From NCBI GenBank assembly GCA_003230195.1, contig QIHH01000084.1, positions 1 to 7,365 on the forward strand: a stretch of DNA of 7,365 nt, read 5' to 3'. Of this stretch, positions 1 through 5,631 are shown piece after piece. A model generated the notes under the pieces. The model saw nothing but the letters and a program-made list of their open reading frames with translations. It did not search any database and was not told the origin of the DNA. The position numbers and the translations under genes were made by a program. The first letter of the stretch is position 1. Each line of letters begins with the position of its first letter. The stretch comes from Gammaproteobacteria bacterium. Its GTDB lineage: Bacteria > Pseudomonadota > Gammaproteobacteria > SZUA-140.

Positions 1-10
1 CTACCACTCC
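1..10 (-). tRNA. tRNA-Asp, 5' end only (cut by window edge)
   Basis: Read on the minus strand, the first ten bases are GGAGTGGTAG. This resembles the start of a bacterial tRNA-Asp (acceptor strand GGAGNGG followed by TAG). It begins five bases after the CCA end of tRNA-Val, the spacing of a tandem tRNA cluster. Only the acceptor strand and the first D-arm bases are visible, so the identity rests on similarity to the E. coli tRNA-Asp start and on the common Val-Asp pairing. Confidence 0.5.
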
Positions 11-15
11 TAAAA

Positions 16-91
16 TGGTGGGTGCTGAGGGGATCGAACCCCCGACATCCGCCTTGTAAGGGCGACGCTCTCCCAGCTGAGCTAAGCACCC
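16..91 (-). tRNA. tRNA-Val (anticodon UAC)
   Basis: A complete 76-nt tRNA including an encoded CCA. The acceptor arm pairs GGGTGCT with AGCACCC, followed by discriminator A and CCA. The anticodon stem TCGCC/GGCGG (G-T wobble) holds the loop CTTACAA, giving anticodon TAC, which reads GTA and related Val codons. The T arm is GGGGG-TTCGATC-CCCTC style. The 5' end lies 10 nt after the hupB stop with no hairpin or T-run between, so it is probably transcribed from the hupB promoter and cut out of the transcript. A tRNA-Asp seems to follow. Confidence 0.96.
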
Positions 92-101
92 GGAAAGCAG
101 G

Positions 102-374
102 CTATTTTATTGTATCTTTAAGCGTCTTACCAGCTTTAAATACAGGTAATTTAGCTGCTTTTATCTCAATTTCTTCTCCAGTCTGTGGATTGCGCCCTTT
201 TCTTGCAGCACGCTCACGAACTGAAAAAGTTCCGAAGCCGACTAGTGTGACGTTATCATCATTTTTCAGCGCATTGCTCACCGCTGCGGTCATACCATCA
301 ATCGCGCGACCTGCTGCTGCCTTTGAAATATCGGCTGACTCGGCTACAGCATCGATCAATTCTGCTTTATTCAC
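102..374 (-). CDS. hupB: DNA-binding protein HU-beta
   Basis: Encodes a 90-residue HU subunit, a dimeric nucleoid protein that binds and bends DNA without strict sequence preference. The length and the start MNKAELIDAVAE match the family. The HU signature GFGTFSVRERAARKGRNPQTG spans about residues 46-66. The DNA-contacting beta arm covers roughly 53-75 and includes the intercalating proline P63 in RNP. The start codon is GTG, chosen because HU proteins begin MNK and because GGGAG lies 8 nt upstream. The only nearby ATG (379-381) is out of frame and reaches a stop after four codons. The gene has its own near-consensus promoter after the lon terminator. It lies next to lon as in E. coli, but tRNA genes follow immediately rather than ppiD. 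The beta-subunit name rests on this position; by sequence alone it could be called HU of either type. Confidence 0.96.
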   Translation of the reverse strand: MNKAELIDAVAESADISKAAAGRAIDGMTAAVSNALKNDDNVTLVGFGTFSVRERAARKGRNPQTGEEIEIKAAKLPVFKAGKTLKDTIK

Positions 375-382
375 TATTCATG

Positions 383-387
383 CTCCC
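383..387 (-). promoter_or_regulatory. Ribosome binding site deciding the hupB GTG start
   Basis: GGGAG on the minus strand is 8 nt before the GTG at 374. It is only 1 nt from the out-of-frame ATG at 381, too close to serve it. The spacing therefore favours GTG as the hupB start. Confidence 0.7.
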
Positions 388-461
388 AATTAATTATCTG
401 CAAAAAGGTGTTCCAAAAACATCTAAATATCCTGCAGAGGTGGTTTTCAACAACGGTGCCT

Positions 462-490
462 TTTATACATTCGCATCATGCCTCTGTCAA
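462..490 (-). promoter_or_regulatory. Sigma70 promoter of hupB
   Basis: On the minus strand TTGACA (485-490, a perfect -35) is followed after exactly 17 bp by TATAAA (462-467, five of six -10 bases). Transcription would start near 455, giving a leader of about 80 nt before the hupB GTG. It lies downstream of the lon terminator, so hupB, tRNA-Val and probably tRNA-Asp form a separate transcription unit. This is the strongest promoter match in the window. Confidence 0.8.
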
Positions 491-532
491 GCCCAGCCGA
501 CTAAAAAACACTATAAAAGAAGGTAAAGTATG

Positions 533-563
533 AAAAATCCCGCTCGCTGAAAACGCCAGCAGG
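533..563 (-). terminator. Rho-independent terminator after lon
   Basis: About 44 nt after the lon stop the minus strand reads CCTGCT, an inner region with a short GC/GC extension and a GTTTTCA loop, then AGCGGG and ATTTTT. The outer stem is six pairs with one G-U. The T-run begins one base after the stem. It overlaps one copy of a tandem repeat GCAGGATAC (559-567 and 569-577 on the plus strand). It separates lon from the hupB promoter. Confidence 0.6.
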
Positions 564-606
564 ATACCGCAGGATACTCCCTGATTACAAGGACTTTTAA
601 AGATTT

Positions 607-3042
607 TTAATGCGGTCTAATCTGACCGCTCTTTTTTGATTTAGATCCCTTTTTATCTGGCGCAATATCATTACCACCGTCTTTATCAACGATCGGTTCT
701 GGCATGTGTTTCAATGCGGCTAGTAAAACCTCATCAATCCATTTCACAGGCCTGATATCAAGATCTTTTTTGATGTTTGCAGGAATATCAACAAGATCAC
801 GTTTGTTGTCATCAGGAATCAAGACTGTCTTGATCCCGCCACGATGAGCAGCCAGTAATTTCTCTTTAAGACCACCAATCGGTAACACTTCACCACGCAG
901 TGTAATCTCACCGGTCATCGCCACATCGGCACGCACAGGAATCCCTGTTAACGCTGAGACCAACGCAGTACACATACCACCACCGGCGCTTGGACCATCT
1001 TTAGGAATACCACCTTCAGGTACATGCACATGAATATCATTAGTTTGATAAAAATCAGCATCAATACCCAGCAAGTTCGCACGACTACGCACAACCGTCA
1101 TCGCCGCCTGCACAGATTCCTGCATCACATCACCAATCTGGCCAGTGATCGTTAGTTTGCCCTTACCCGGCATCACAGTGCCCTCAATGGTCAACAATTC
1201 TCCACCCACTTCAGTCCATGCTAGCCCCGTTACCTGGCCAACCTGGTCATGCTCTTCAGCAAGGCCAAAGCGAAAACGCTGCACACCAAGGTATTTCGCA
1301 AGATTTCGCGAACCCACGACGACTTTCTTTTTACTATCGCTTAGCAGAATGCTTTTAACAATCTTACGACATACCTTCGAAATTTCTCGCTCAAGACCAC
1401 GCACACCTGCTTCGCGGGTGTAGTAACGAACGATGTCACGAATCGCCCCTTCTGAAATACTAATTTCATCAGACTTTAAACCATTATCTTTAATCTGTTT
1501 GGTCAATAAATAGCGCTGTGCAATACTCACTTTTTCATCTTCGGTATAACCGGAGAGACGAATCACCTCCATCCGATCAAGCAGAGGCCCTGGAATGTTC
1601 ATACTGTTTGCAGTACAGACAAACATCACGTCCGAAAGATCATAATCAACTTCTAGATAATGATCATTGAAAGTTGAGTTCTGCTCCGGGTCAAGCACCT
1701 CAAGTAGAGCCGAAGCAGGATCACCACGGAAATCATTTGCCATCTTATCGATTTCATCCAACAGAAAAAGTGGATTTCGTGTCTCAACCTTAGCTAGGTT
1801 TTGTACAATCTTACCCGGCATCGAACCGATATAAGTACGACGATGTCCACGAATTTCCGCTTCATCACGCACACCACCCAGCGCCATGCGAACAAACTTG
1901 CGATTAGTTGCACGCGCAATCGAACGACCCAATGATGTTTTGCCAACGCCAGGCGGGCCTACTAAGCAGAGAATGGGGCCTTTTAATTTATCAACACGTT
2001 GCTGCACGGCAAGGTATTCAAGGATACGCTCTTTGACTTTATCAAGACCAAAGTGATCCGCCTCAAGCACATCTTCAGCCTTTGACAACTGACGACAGAT
2101 CTTACTGCGTTTCTTCCACGGCACATTGGTAATCCAGTCGATGTAATTACGCACCACGGCCGCTTCCGCCGACATCGGTGACATCATCTTTAATTTGTTA
2201 AGTTCGGCATCCGCTTTTTTCTTTGCCTCTTTGGACATGCCCGATTTTTCAATCTTCTGTGTCAATTCATCCAGCTCATTGGGGACATCATCCATATCAC
2301 CCAGCTCTTTCTGAATCGCCTTCATCTGCTCGTTCAGGTAATACTCACGTTGACTCTTTTCCATCTGACGCTTAACACGGCCACGGATACGTTTTTCAAC
2401 CTGAAGAAGATCAATCTCTGATTCCATCAAGCTCATTAAACGTTCAAGACGAACACGCGCTTCGACCTGTTCTAATAGCTCTTGACGCTCTTCAACCTTC
2501 AACGTCATATGTGCCGCAATGGTATCCGCAAGGCGGCCTGCATCCTCAATTGAGGCCAACGACGACAGTACCTCTGGCGGTACTTTATTATTCAGCTTCA
2601 CATACTGGTCAAACTGACCCAGTACAGATCGGCTTAATACTTCGGCCTCACGTTCAGGCATTTCAGCGGCACGCAATATCAAAATCTGCGCCACAAAATA
2701 TTCCTGTGTGCCCATGAAGTGAACAGTGCGAGCACGTTCTACTCCTTCAACCAATACTTTTACGGTGCCATCAGGAAGTTTTAACATCTGCAAGATCGTC
2801 GCGACCGTACCAATGTTGTAAATATCTTCTTCCTGTGGGTCATCAATCGATGCACTACGCTGCGACACAAGCATGACCTGTTTGTCACGCTCCATTGCAG
2901 CCTCCAGAGCCTTGATCGATTTATCGCGACCAACAAACAATGGAATCACCATATGAGGATACACAACCACATCTCTTAGTGGGAGAACAGGAAGAATCGT
3001 TTGCTCTTCATCCACTTCCGTTAGCGTTTCATTCTTCGCCAT
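607..3042 (-). CDS. lon: ATP-dependent Lon protease (LonA, S16 family)
   Basis: An 811-residue cytoplasmic hexameric AAA+ protease that unfolds and degrades damaged proteins and short-lived regulators. Domains in order: the N-terminal substrate-binding domain (about 15-210, starting LPVLPLRDVVVYPHMVIP), a helical linker to about 310, then the ATPase module with Walker A GPPGVGKT (362-369, K368), Walker B LFLLDEID (425-432), sensor-1 N479 and the arginine finger region LLDR (R490). The C-terminal serine-lysine protease has KDGPSAG with nucleophile S685 and the catalytic lysine K728 in GGLKEKLL. Every key residue is offset by +6 from E. coli Lon (S679, K722). The roughly 25-residue charged tail (KDKKGSKSKKSGQ-like, from about 785) extends past the E. 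coli protein, which is common in other gammaproteobacteria. The ATG is preceded by GAGGG at 6-nt spacing. It lies downstream of clpX and upstream of hupB as in E. coli. The gene appears intact. Confidence 0.98.
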   Translation of the reverse strand: MAKNETLTEVDEEQTILPVLPLRDVVVYPHMVIPLFVGRDKSIKALEAAMERDKQVMLVSQRSASIDDPQEEDIYNIGTVATILQMLKLPDGTVKVLVEGVERARTVHFMGTQEYFVAQILILRAAEMPEREAEVLSRSVLGQFDQYVKLNNKVPPEVLSSLASIEDAGRLADTIAAHMTLKVEERQELLEQVEARVRLERLMSLMESEIDLLQVEKRIRGRVKRQMEKSQREYYLNEQMKAIQKELGDMDDVPNELDELTQKIEKSGMSKEAKKKADAELNKLKMMSPMSAEAAVVRNYIDWITNVPWKKRSKICRQLSKAEDVLEADHFGLDKVKERILEYLAVQQRVDKLKGPILCLVGPPGVGKTSLGRSIARATNRKFVRMALGGVRDEAEIRGHRRTYIGSMPGKIVQNLAKVETRNPLFLLDEIDKMANDFRGDPASALLEVLDPEQNSTFNDHYLEVDYDLSDVMFVCTANSMNIPGPLLDRMEVIRLSGYTEDEKVSIAQRYLLTKQIKDNGLKSDEISISEGAIRDIVRYYTREAGVRGLEREISKVCRKIVKSILLSDSKKKVVVGSRNLAKYLGVQRFRFGLAEEHDQVGQVTGLAWTEVGGELLTIEGTVMPGKGKLTITGQIGDVMQESVQAAMTVVRSRANLLGIDADFYQTNDIHVHVPEGGIPKDGPSAGGGMCTALVSALTGIPVRADVAMTGEITLRGEVLPIGGLKEKLLAAHRGGIKTVLIPDDNKRDLVDIPANIKKDLDIRPVKWIDEVLLAALKHMPEPIVDKDGGNDIAPDKKGSKSKKSGQIRPH

Positions 3043-3046
3043 GATA

Positions 3047-3078
3047 AGCCCTCATTTTTTACGGGGTGTAGTGAGGCT
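3047..3078 (-). promoter_or_regulatory. Possible Shine-Dalgarno-masking helix in the lon leader
   Basis: In the lon mRNA, AGCCUCA (3072-3078) can pair with UGAGGGCU (3047-3054), which contains the lon ribosome binding site GAGGG (3049-3053). This gives seven pairs with one bulged G and a 17-nt loop. The same AGCCUCA overlaps a competing hairpin GTGTAG-CCTCA-CTACAC (3066-3082), whose loop is complementary to the Shine-Dalgarno. Two mutually exclusive folds would suit thermal or other translational control, but this is inferred from base complementarity only. Confidence 0.3.
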
Positions 3079-3198
3079 ACACACTCTCTCATTAAATTCA
3101 TCGACATGTATACGCCGTCCTTTACACCTAAATACAAAATTTCATACAGGTACTACTGCTAGTGCACTTTTCAAGGGAAACTTTCTTTAAGCAGGTGT

Positions 3199-3246
3199 AA
3201 AAATTATCTCAGATTGTTGCCGCCTAATTAATAGGCGACAACAATC
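3199..3246 (-). terminator. Stem-loop and T-run after clpX (terminator or processing hairpin)
   Basis: Four bases after the clpX stop the minus strand has a 15-bp stem, GATTGTTGTCGCCTA with TAGGCGGCAACAATC (one G-U pair), closed by a 5-nt loop TTAAT (3212-3246). A TTTTT run (3199-3203) starts 8 nt after the stem. This is farther than in a textbook intrinsic terminator, so it may be leaky or serve as a 3' stabiliser. Lon is probably expressed both by read-through and from a promoter in the next 150 bp, which I could not identify with confidence. Confidence 0.6.
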
Positions 3247-3250
3247 GCTA

Positions 3251-3544
3251 TCAATCGTTTGTTGCGGAGGCCTGGCCTTTTTCATTACTGGCATAGATCA
3301 TCAGCGGATCAGAATCAGCATTAATCACGCCCTCATCAACGACCACTTTAGCCACGTTATCAATCGATGGCAGGTCGTACATCGTATCGAGCAATACGTG
3401 CTCTATAATTGAGCGCAATCCACGCGCCCCTGTTTTACGGTCCATCGCCTTACGTGCCACGGCACTCAATGCATCGTCTCGAATATCTAATTCACACCCT
3501 TCCATTTCAAAGAGAGAGTTTACCAAACTGCTTGGTAATCGCAT
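3251..3544 (-). CDS. clpX: ClpX C-terminal part (out of frame with the 5' part)
   Basis: This frame carries the missing end of ClpX. From LFEMEGCELDIRDDAL onward it aligns with the small AAA+ subdomain. It includes GARGLRS, whose first arginine (R41 of this frame, about 376 in the joined protein) is the sensor-2 residue needed for ATP-driven motion. It then has LLDTMYDLPS and the usual variable tail. The first 11 residues of the open frame (MRLPSSLVNS-) are not ClpX-like and are just the overlap read in the wrong frame. No good ribosome binding site precedes its ATG, so independent translation is unlikely. Joined by a +1 shift at CTT TGA, residues from position 3508 downward complete a 432-residue ClpX, close to the 424 residues of E. 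coli. Confidence 0.85.
   Translation of the reverse strand: MRLPSSLVNSLFEMEGCELDIRDDALSAVARKAMDRKTGARGLRSIIEHVLLDTMYDLPSIDNVAKVVVDEGVINADSDPLMIYASNEKGQASATND
3507..3518 (-). other. clpX: clpX frame break: (CT)4 tract and CTT TGA slip-stop
   Basis: The minus strand reads AAA CTC TCT CTT TGA A in the upstream frame and CTC TTT GAA ATG in the downstream frame. The family sequence K-L-F-E-M-E-G would need AAA CTC TTT GAA, so the gene appears to carry four extra bases, i.e. (CT)4 instead of (CT)2. Two or five CT units are in frame; four are not. The stop context CTT TGA matches the slippery core of the prfB +1 frameshift, where tRNA-Leu slips from CUU to UUU. No AGGGGG-like stimulator is visible at the prfB spacing. 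The interpretation as mutation, error or recoding is open. Confidence 0.8.
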
Positions 3545-4550
3545 TTTTAGGTTCTGTCAAAATTTTAATCAATGATGCTTCATCCAGCTCCTCTAGCGTC
3601 GCGATCACCGGTAGACGGCCCACAAATTCAGGGATCAAGCCGTATTTAACCAGATCTTCCGGTTCAACAGAATAGAGAACCTCACCAACTGGGCGCTTGT
3701 CATCTTTGCTCTTCACTTCGGCAGAAAAACCAATACCACCTTTTTCTGAACGATCACGAATCACTTTATCCAGACCAGCAAATGCACCACCACAGATAAA
3801 CAGAATATTTGAAGTGTCGACCTGCAGGAATTCTTGCTGCGGATGTTTACGCCCACCCTGAGGTGGCACGGATGCGACAGTACCTTCAATCAATTTCAAC
3901 AGAGCCTGTTGCACACCTTCACCAGACACGTCACGTGTGATCGATGGATTATCTGATTTGCGCGAAATTTTATCGATTTCATCAATGTAGACAATGCCAC
4001 TCTGCGCCTTATCCACGTCATAGTCACATTTCTGCAGCAGCTTCTGGATGATGTTTTCGACGTCTTCACCCACATAACCCGCTTCAGTCAGCGTCGTTGC
4101 ATCAGCAATGGTGAACGGTACATTAAGCAATCGAGCAAGGGTCTCAGCCAACAACGTCTTACCACACCCTGTTGGGCCAATAAGCAGGATATTACTCTTT
4201 GCAAGTTCAACATCACCCTTATTACCAGCCACTTCCTGGCGCTTGTAGTGGTTATAAACCGCAACTGCCAGCACTTTTTTAGCGCGTTTTTGCCCAATCA
4301 CATATTCATCAAGAATGTCATTAATCTCATGGGGCGTTGGCAATTTAGCGCCCTGCATGGAAACAGACTTCTCCTGCACCTCTTCTCGAATAATGTCATT
4401 GCAAAGTTCTACGCACTCATCGCAAACAAAGACCGATGGACCTGCAATTAGCTTACGTACCTCATGCTGACTCTTACCACAAAAAGAGCAATACAGTAAC
4501 TTTTCGCTCTCTTCAGTTTTATCGTTGTCGTTGTCTTTATCATCGCTCAT
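3507..4550 (-). CDS. clpX: ClpX, ATP-dependent unfoldase of ClpXP (frameshifted; 5' part)
   Basis: Encodes residues 1-347 of ClpX, the hexameric AAA+ unfoldase that feeds tagged proteins into ClpP. The N-terminal zinc-binding domain has C21-C24 and C43-C46. Then come Walker A GPTGCGKT (125-132, K131), the GYVG pore loop (158-161), Walker B YIDEID (188-193), the RKH loop (234-236), the IGF loop that docks on ClpP (273-275) and the arginine finger in EFVGR (R312). The frame then ends ITKQFGKLSL-stop, whereas ClpX continues KLFEMEG in the next frame. A product stopping here would lack sensor 2 and nearly all of the small domain, so it would not be expected to work. The ATG has GGAG 6 nt upstream. 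clpP precedes it by 95 bp. Confidence 0.95.
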   Translation of the reverse strand: MSDDKDNDNDKTEESEKLLYCSFCGKSQHEVRKLIAGPSVFVCDECVELCNDIIREEVQEKSVSMQGAKLPTPHEINDILDEYVIGQKRAKKVLAVAVYNHYKRQEVAGNKGDVELAKSNILLIGPTGCGKTLLAETLARLLNVPFTIADATTLTEAGYVGEDVENIIQKLLQKCDYDVDKAQSGIVYIDEIDKISRKSDNPSITRDVSGEGVQQALLKLIEGTVASVPPQGGRKHPQQEFLQVDTSNILFICGGAFAGLDKVIRDRSEKGGIGFSAEVKSKDDKRPVGEVLYSVEPEDLVKYGLIPEFVGRLPVIATLEELDEASLIKILTEPKNAITKQFGKLSL

Positions 4551-4573
4551 GACTAACTCCGCTACTTCATGAT

Positions 4574-4595
4574 TAAAGGGAATATATACCCTTTA
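4574..4595. promoter_or_regulatory. Dyad in the clpP-clpX spacer
   Basis: TAAAGGG and CCCTTTA form a perfect 7-bp inverted repeat around the AT-only centre AATATATA. With one bulged base it extends by three more pairs (GAT...ATC). It ends 13 bp before the clpX ribosome binding site GGAG (4557-4560). With no T-run on either side it is not a terminator. It could be a protein-binding site or an mRNA leader hairpin; the sequence does not say which. Confidence 0.35.
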
Positions 4596-4645
4596 TCCGT
4601 CAATTTTCGTTACACATTCAAACAAAATGCAACTATTATGCCGCG

Positions 4646-5227
4646 TTATCGTTTTTCTAATACTGTATCGATCAAACCGTATTCAACGGCCTCATCGCCT
4701 GACATGAAATTATCACGGTCGGTATCGGCCTGTACACGCTCAAGTTTCTGCCCGGTATGGTTTGCCATCACCTTGTTTAGCTCATCTCGAATACGAAGAA
4801 TTTCACGTGCGTGGATATCAAAATCAGCTGCTTGCCCCTGAAAACCACCCAACGGCTGATGAATCATCATTCTCGAATGAGGCAAACAATAGCGCTTGTC
4901 TTTCGCACCACCAGTCAGAAGCAACGCGCCCATGCTCGCCGCCTGACCTATACACATAGTACTAACATCAGGTTTAATAAACTGCATAGTGTCATATATC
5001 GCCATGCCAGCGGTCACGGAACCACCCGGCGAATTAATATAGAGATGTATATCTTTATCTGGATTTTCAGACTCCAGAAATAATAACTGCGCCACCACAA
5101 GGTTTGCCATGTGGTCTTCAACCTGTCCTACCAGAAAAATAACCCGCTCTTTAAGCAGCCTAGAGTAAATATCATAGGCACGCTCCCCGCGTGAAGACTG
5201 CTCCACTACCATCGGAACCAGATTCAT
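4646..5227 (-). CDS. clpP: ClpP protease subunit (S14 family)
   Basis: Encodes the serine peptidase that forms the double-ring degradation chamber used by ClpX and ClpA. From the chosen ATG it is 193 residues, beginning MNLVPMVVEQSSRGERAYDI. The catalytic triad is S98 in GQAASMGA, H123 in MMIHQPLGG and D172 in DTDRD, one residue beyond the mature E. coli numbering (S97, H122, D171). The oxyanion-region motif SPGGSVTAG is also present. This start is preferred because AGGAG sits 8 nt upstream and the protein then begins as mature ClpP does. An upstream in-frame ATG at 5272 (208 residues) or GTG at 5275 would add a 16-17-residue leader, MTDRIIDQMVTGETSM, possibly a propeptide as in E. coli. Its ribosome binding site is poorer (GAGGG 2 nt away, AGGA 9 nt away). 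tig lies upstream and clpX 95 bp downstream. Confidence 0.95.
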   Translation of the reverse strand: MNLVPMVVEQSSRGERAYDIYSRLLKERVIFLVGQVEDHMANLVVAQLLFLESENPDKDIHLYINSPGGSVTAGMAIYDTMQFIKPDVSTMCIGQAASMGALLLTGGAKDKRYCLPHSRMMIHQPLGGFQGQAADFDIHAREILRIRDELNKVMANHTGQKLERVQADTDRDNFMSGDEAVEYGLIDTVLEKR

Positions 5228-5631
5228 ACTGGTCTCTCCTGTTACCATCTGATCAATTATTCTATCGGTCATCACCCTCTATCCTTTAATGCTTCCTGTT
5301 GCTCTGCAACTATTTGTCTTATCTAGAAATATCCATGAATCTTCAGACTCAGATTACTTACTTTTTCGACCTTTTCATACAAAAAAACAATCGAATATAA
5401 TTAAACTTATCCATGGCACGGCTTTAATATTCGGCTCAGGGAGCCCATTCATGAGCAATAAAACGCAACTTTATGCTCTCTTTCTGCAAACAGACCAGCT
5501 ACCATCTCAACTGACCACTATTCAGTGCTAATTTCAATAAGATAGCAGTTTTCAGTAATTCAATGCCATCCCTACCTCTCGTCAACACACATTGCACCAG
5601 TAAAGGGAGGGGACAGCATAAAAAACAGGGA
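5228..5631. other. tig-clpP spacer, no gene seen
   Basis: About 400 bp of AT-rich DNA; the part nearest clpP may encode a 16-residue leader. Plus-strand reading frames here (for example 5289-5531) have no recognisable protein features and no ribosome binding site. I see a 5-bp hairpin GGCTC-AGG-GAGCC (5433-5445) with no T-run and no convincing sigma70 or sigma32 promoter for clpP. The best partial match is TTGACG (minus strand, about 5578-5583) with a weak -10 TTGAAT at 16 bp. No clear intrinsic terminator follows tig, so tig and clpP may be partly co-transcribed. Confidence 0.5.
5236..5240 (-). promoter_or_regulatory. Ribosome binding site at the internal clpP ATG
   Basis: AGGAG on the minus strand lies 8 nt before the ATG at 5227. 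It lies inside the longer clpP reading frame (the T-G-E-T codons), so its quality is the reason for preferring the shorter form or for suspecting two start sites. Confidence 0.5.

Noticed and set aside
22..393. 123-residue plus-strand open frame over tRNA-Val and hupB
   Set aside because: It is the antisense shadow of hupB and runs into a tRNA gene.
559..577. Two copies of GCAGGATAC as a possible CRISPR or regulatory repeat
   Set aside because: Only two 9-bp copies one base apart, partly within the lon terminator stem; too short for a CRISPR array.
3170..3180. TTTCCCTTGAA on the minus strand, resembling a sigma32 -35 for lon
   Set aside because: No CCCCAT-type -10 follows at 13-15 bp (nearest CCTGTAT is too far and weak), and no sigma70 -10 fits at 16-18 bp, so I do not call a promoter.
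3251..3544. Independent start of the ClpX C-terminal fragment at ATG 3544
   Set aside because: Its first 11 residues are the wrong-frame reading of conserved ClpX codons and it has no good ribosome binding site; restored-frame reading from 3508 is more sensible.
5433..5445. GGCTC-AGG-GAGCC hairpin in the tig-clpP spacer as a terminator
   Set aside because: Only five pairs, and no T-run on either strand.
5289..5531. 80-residue plus-strand open frame in the tig-clpP spacer
   Set aside because: No ribosome binding site or family resemblance, and it is opposite to every other gene here.
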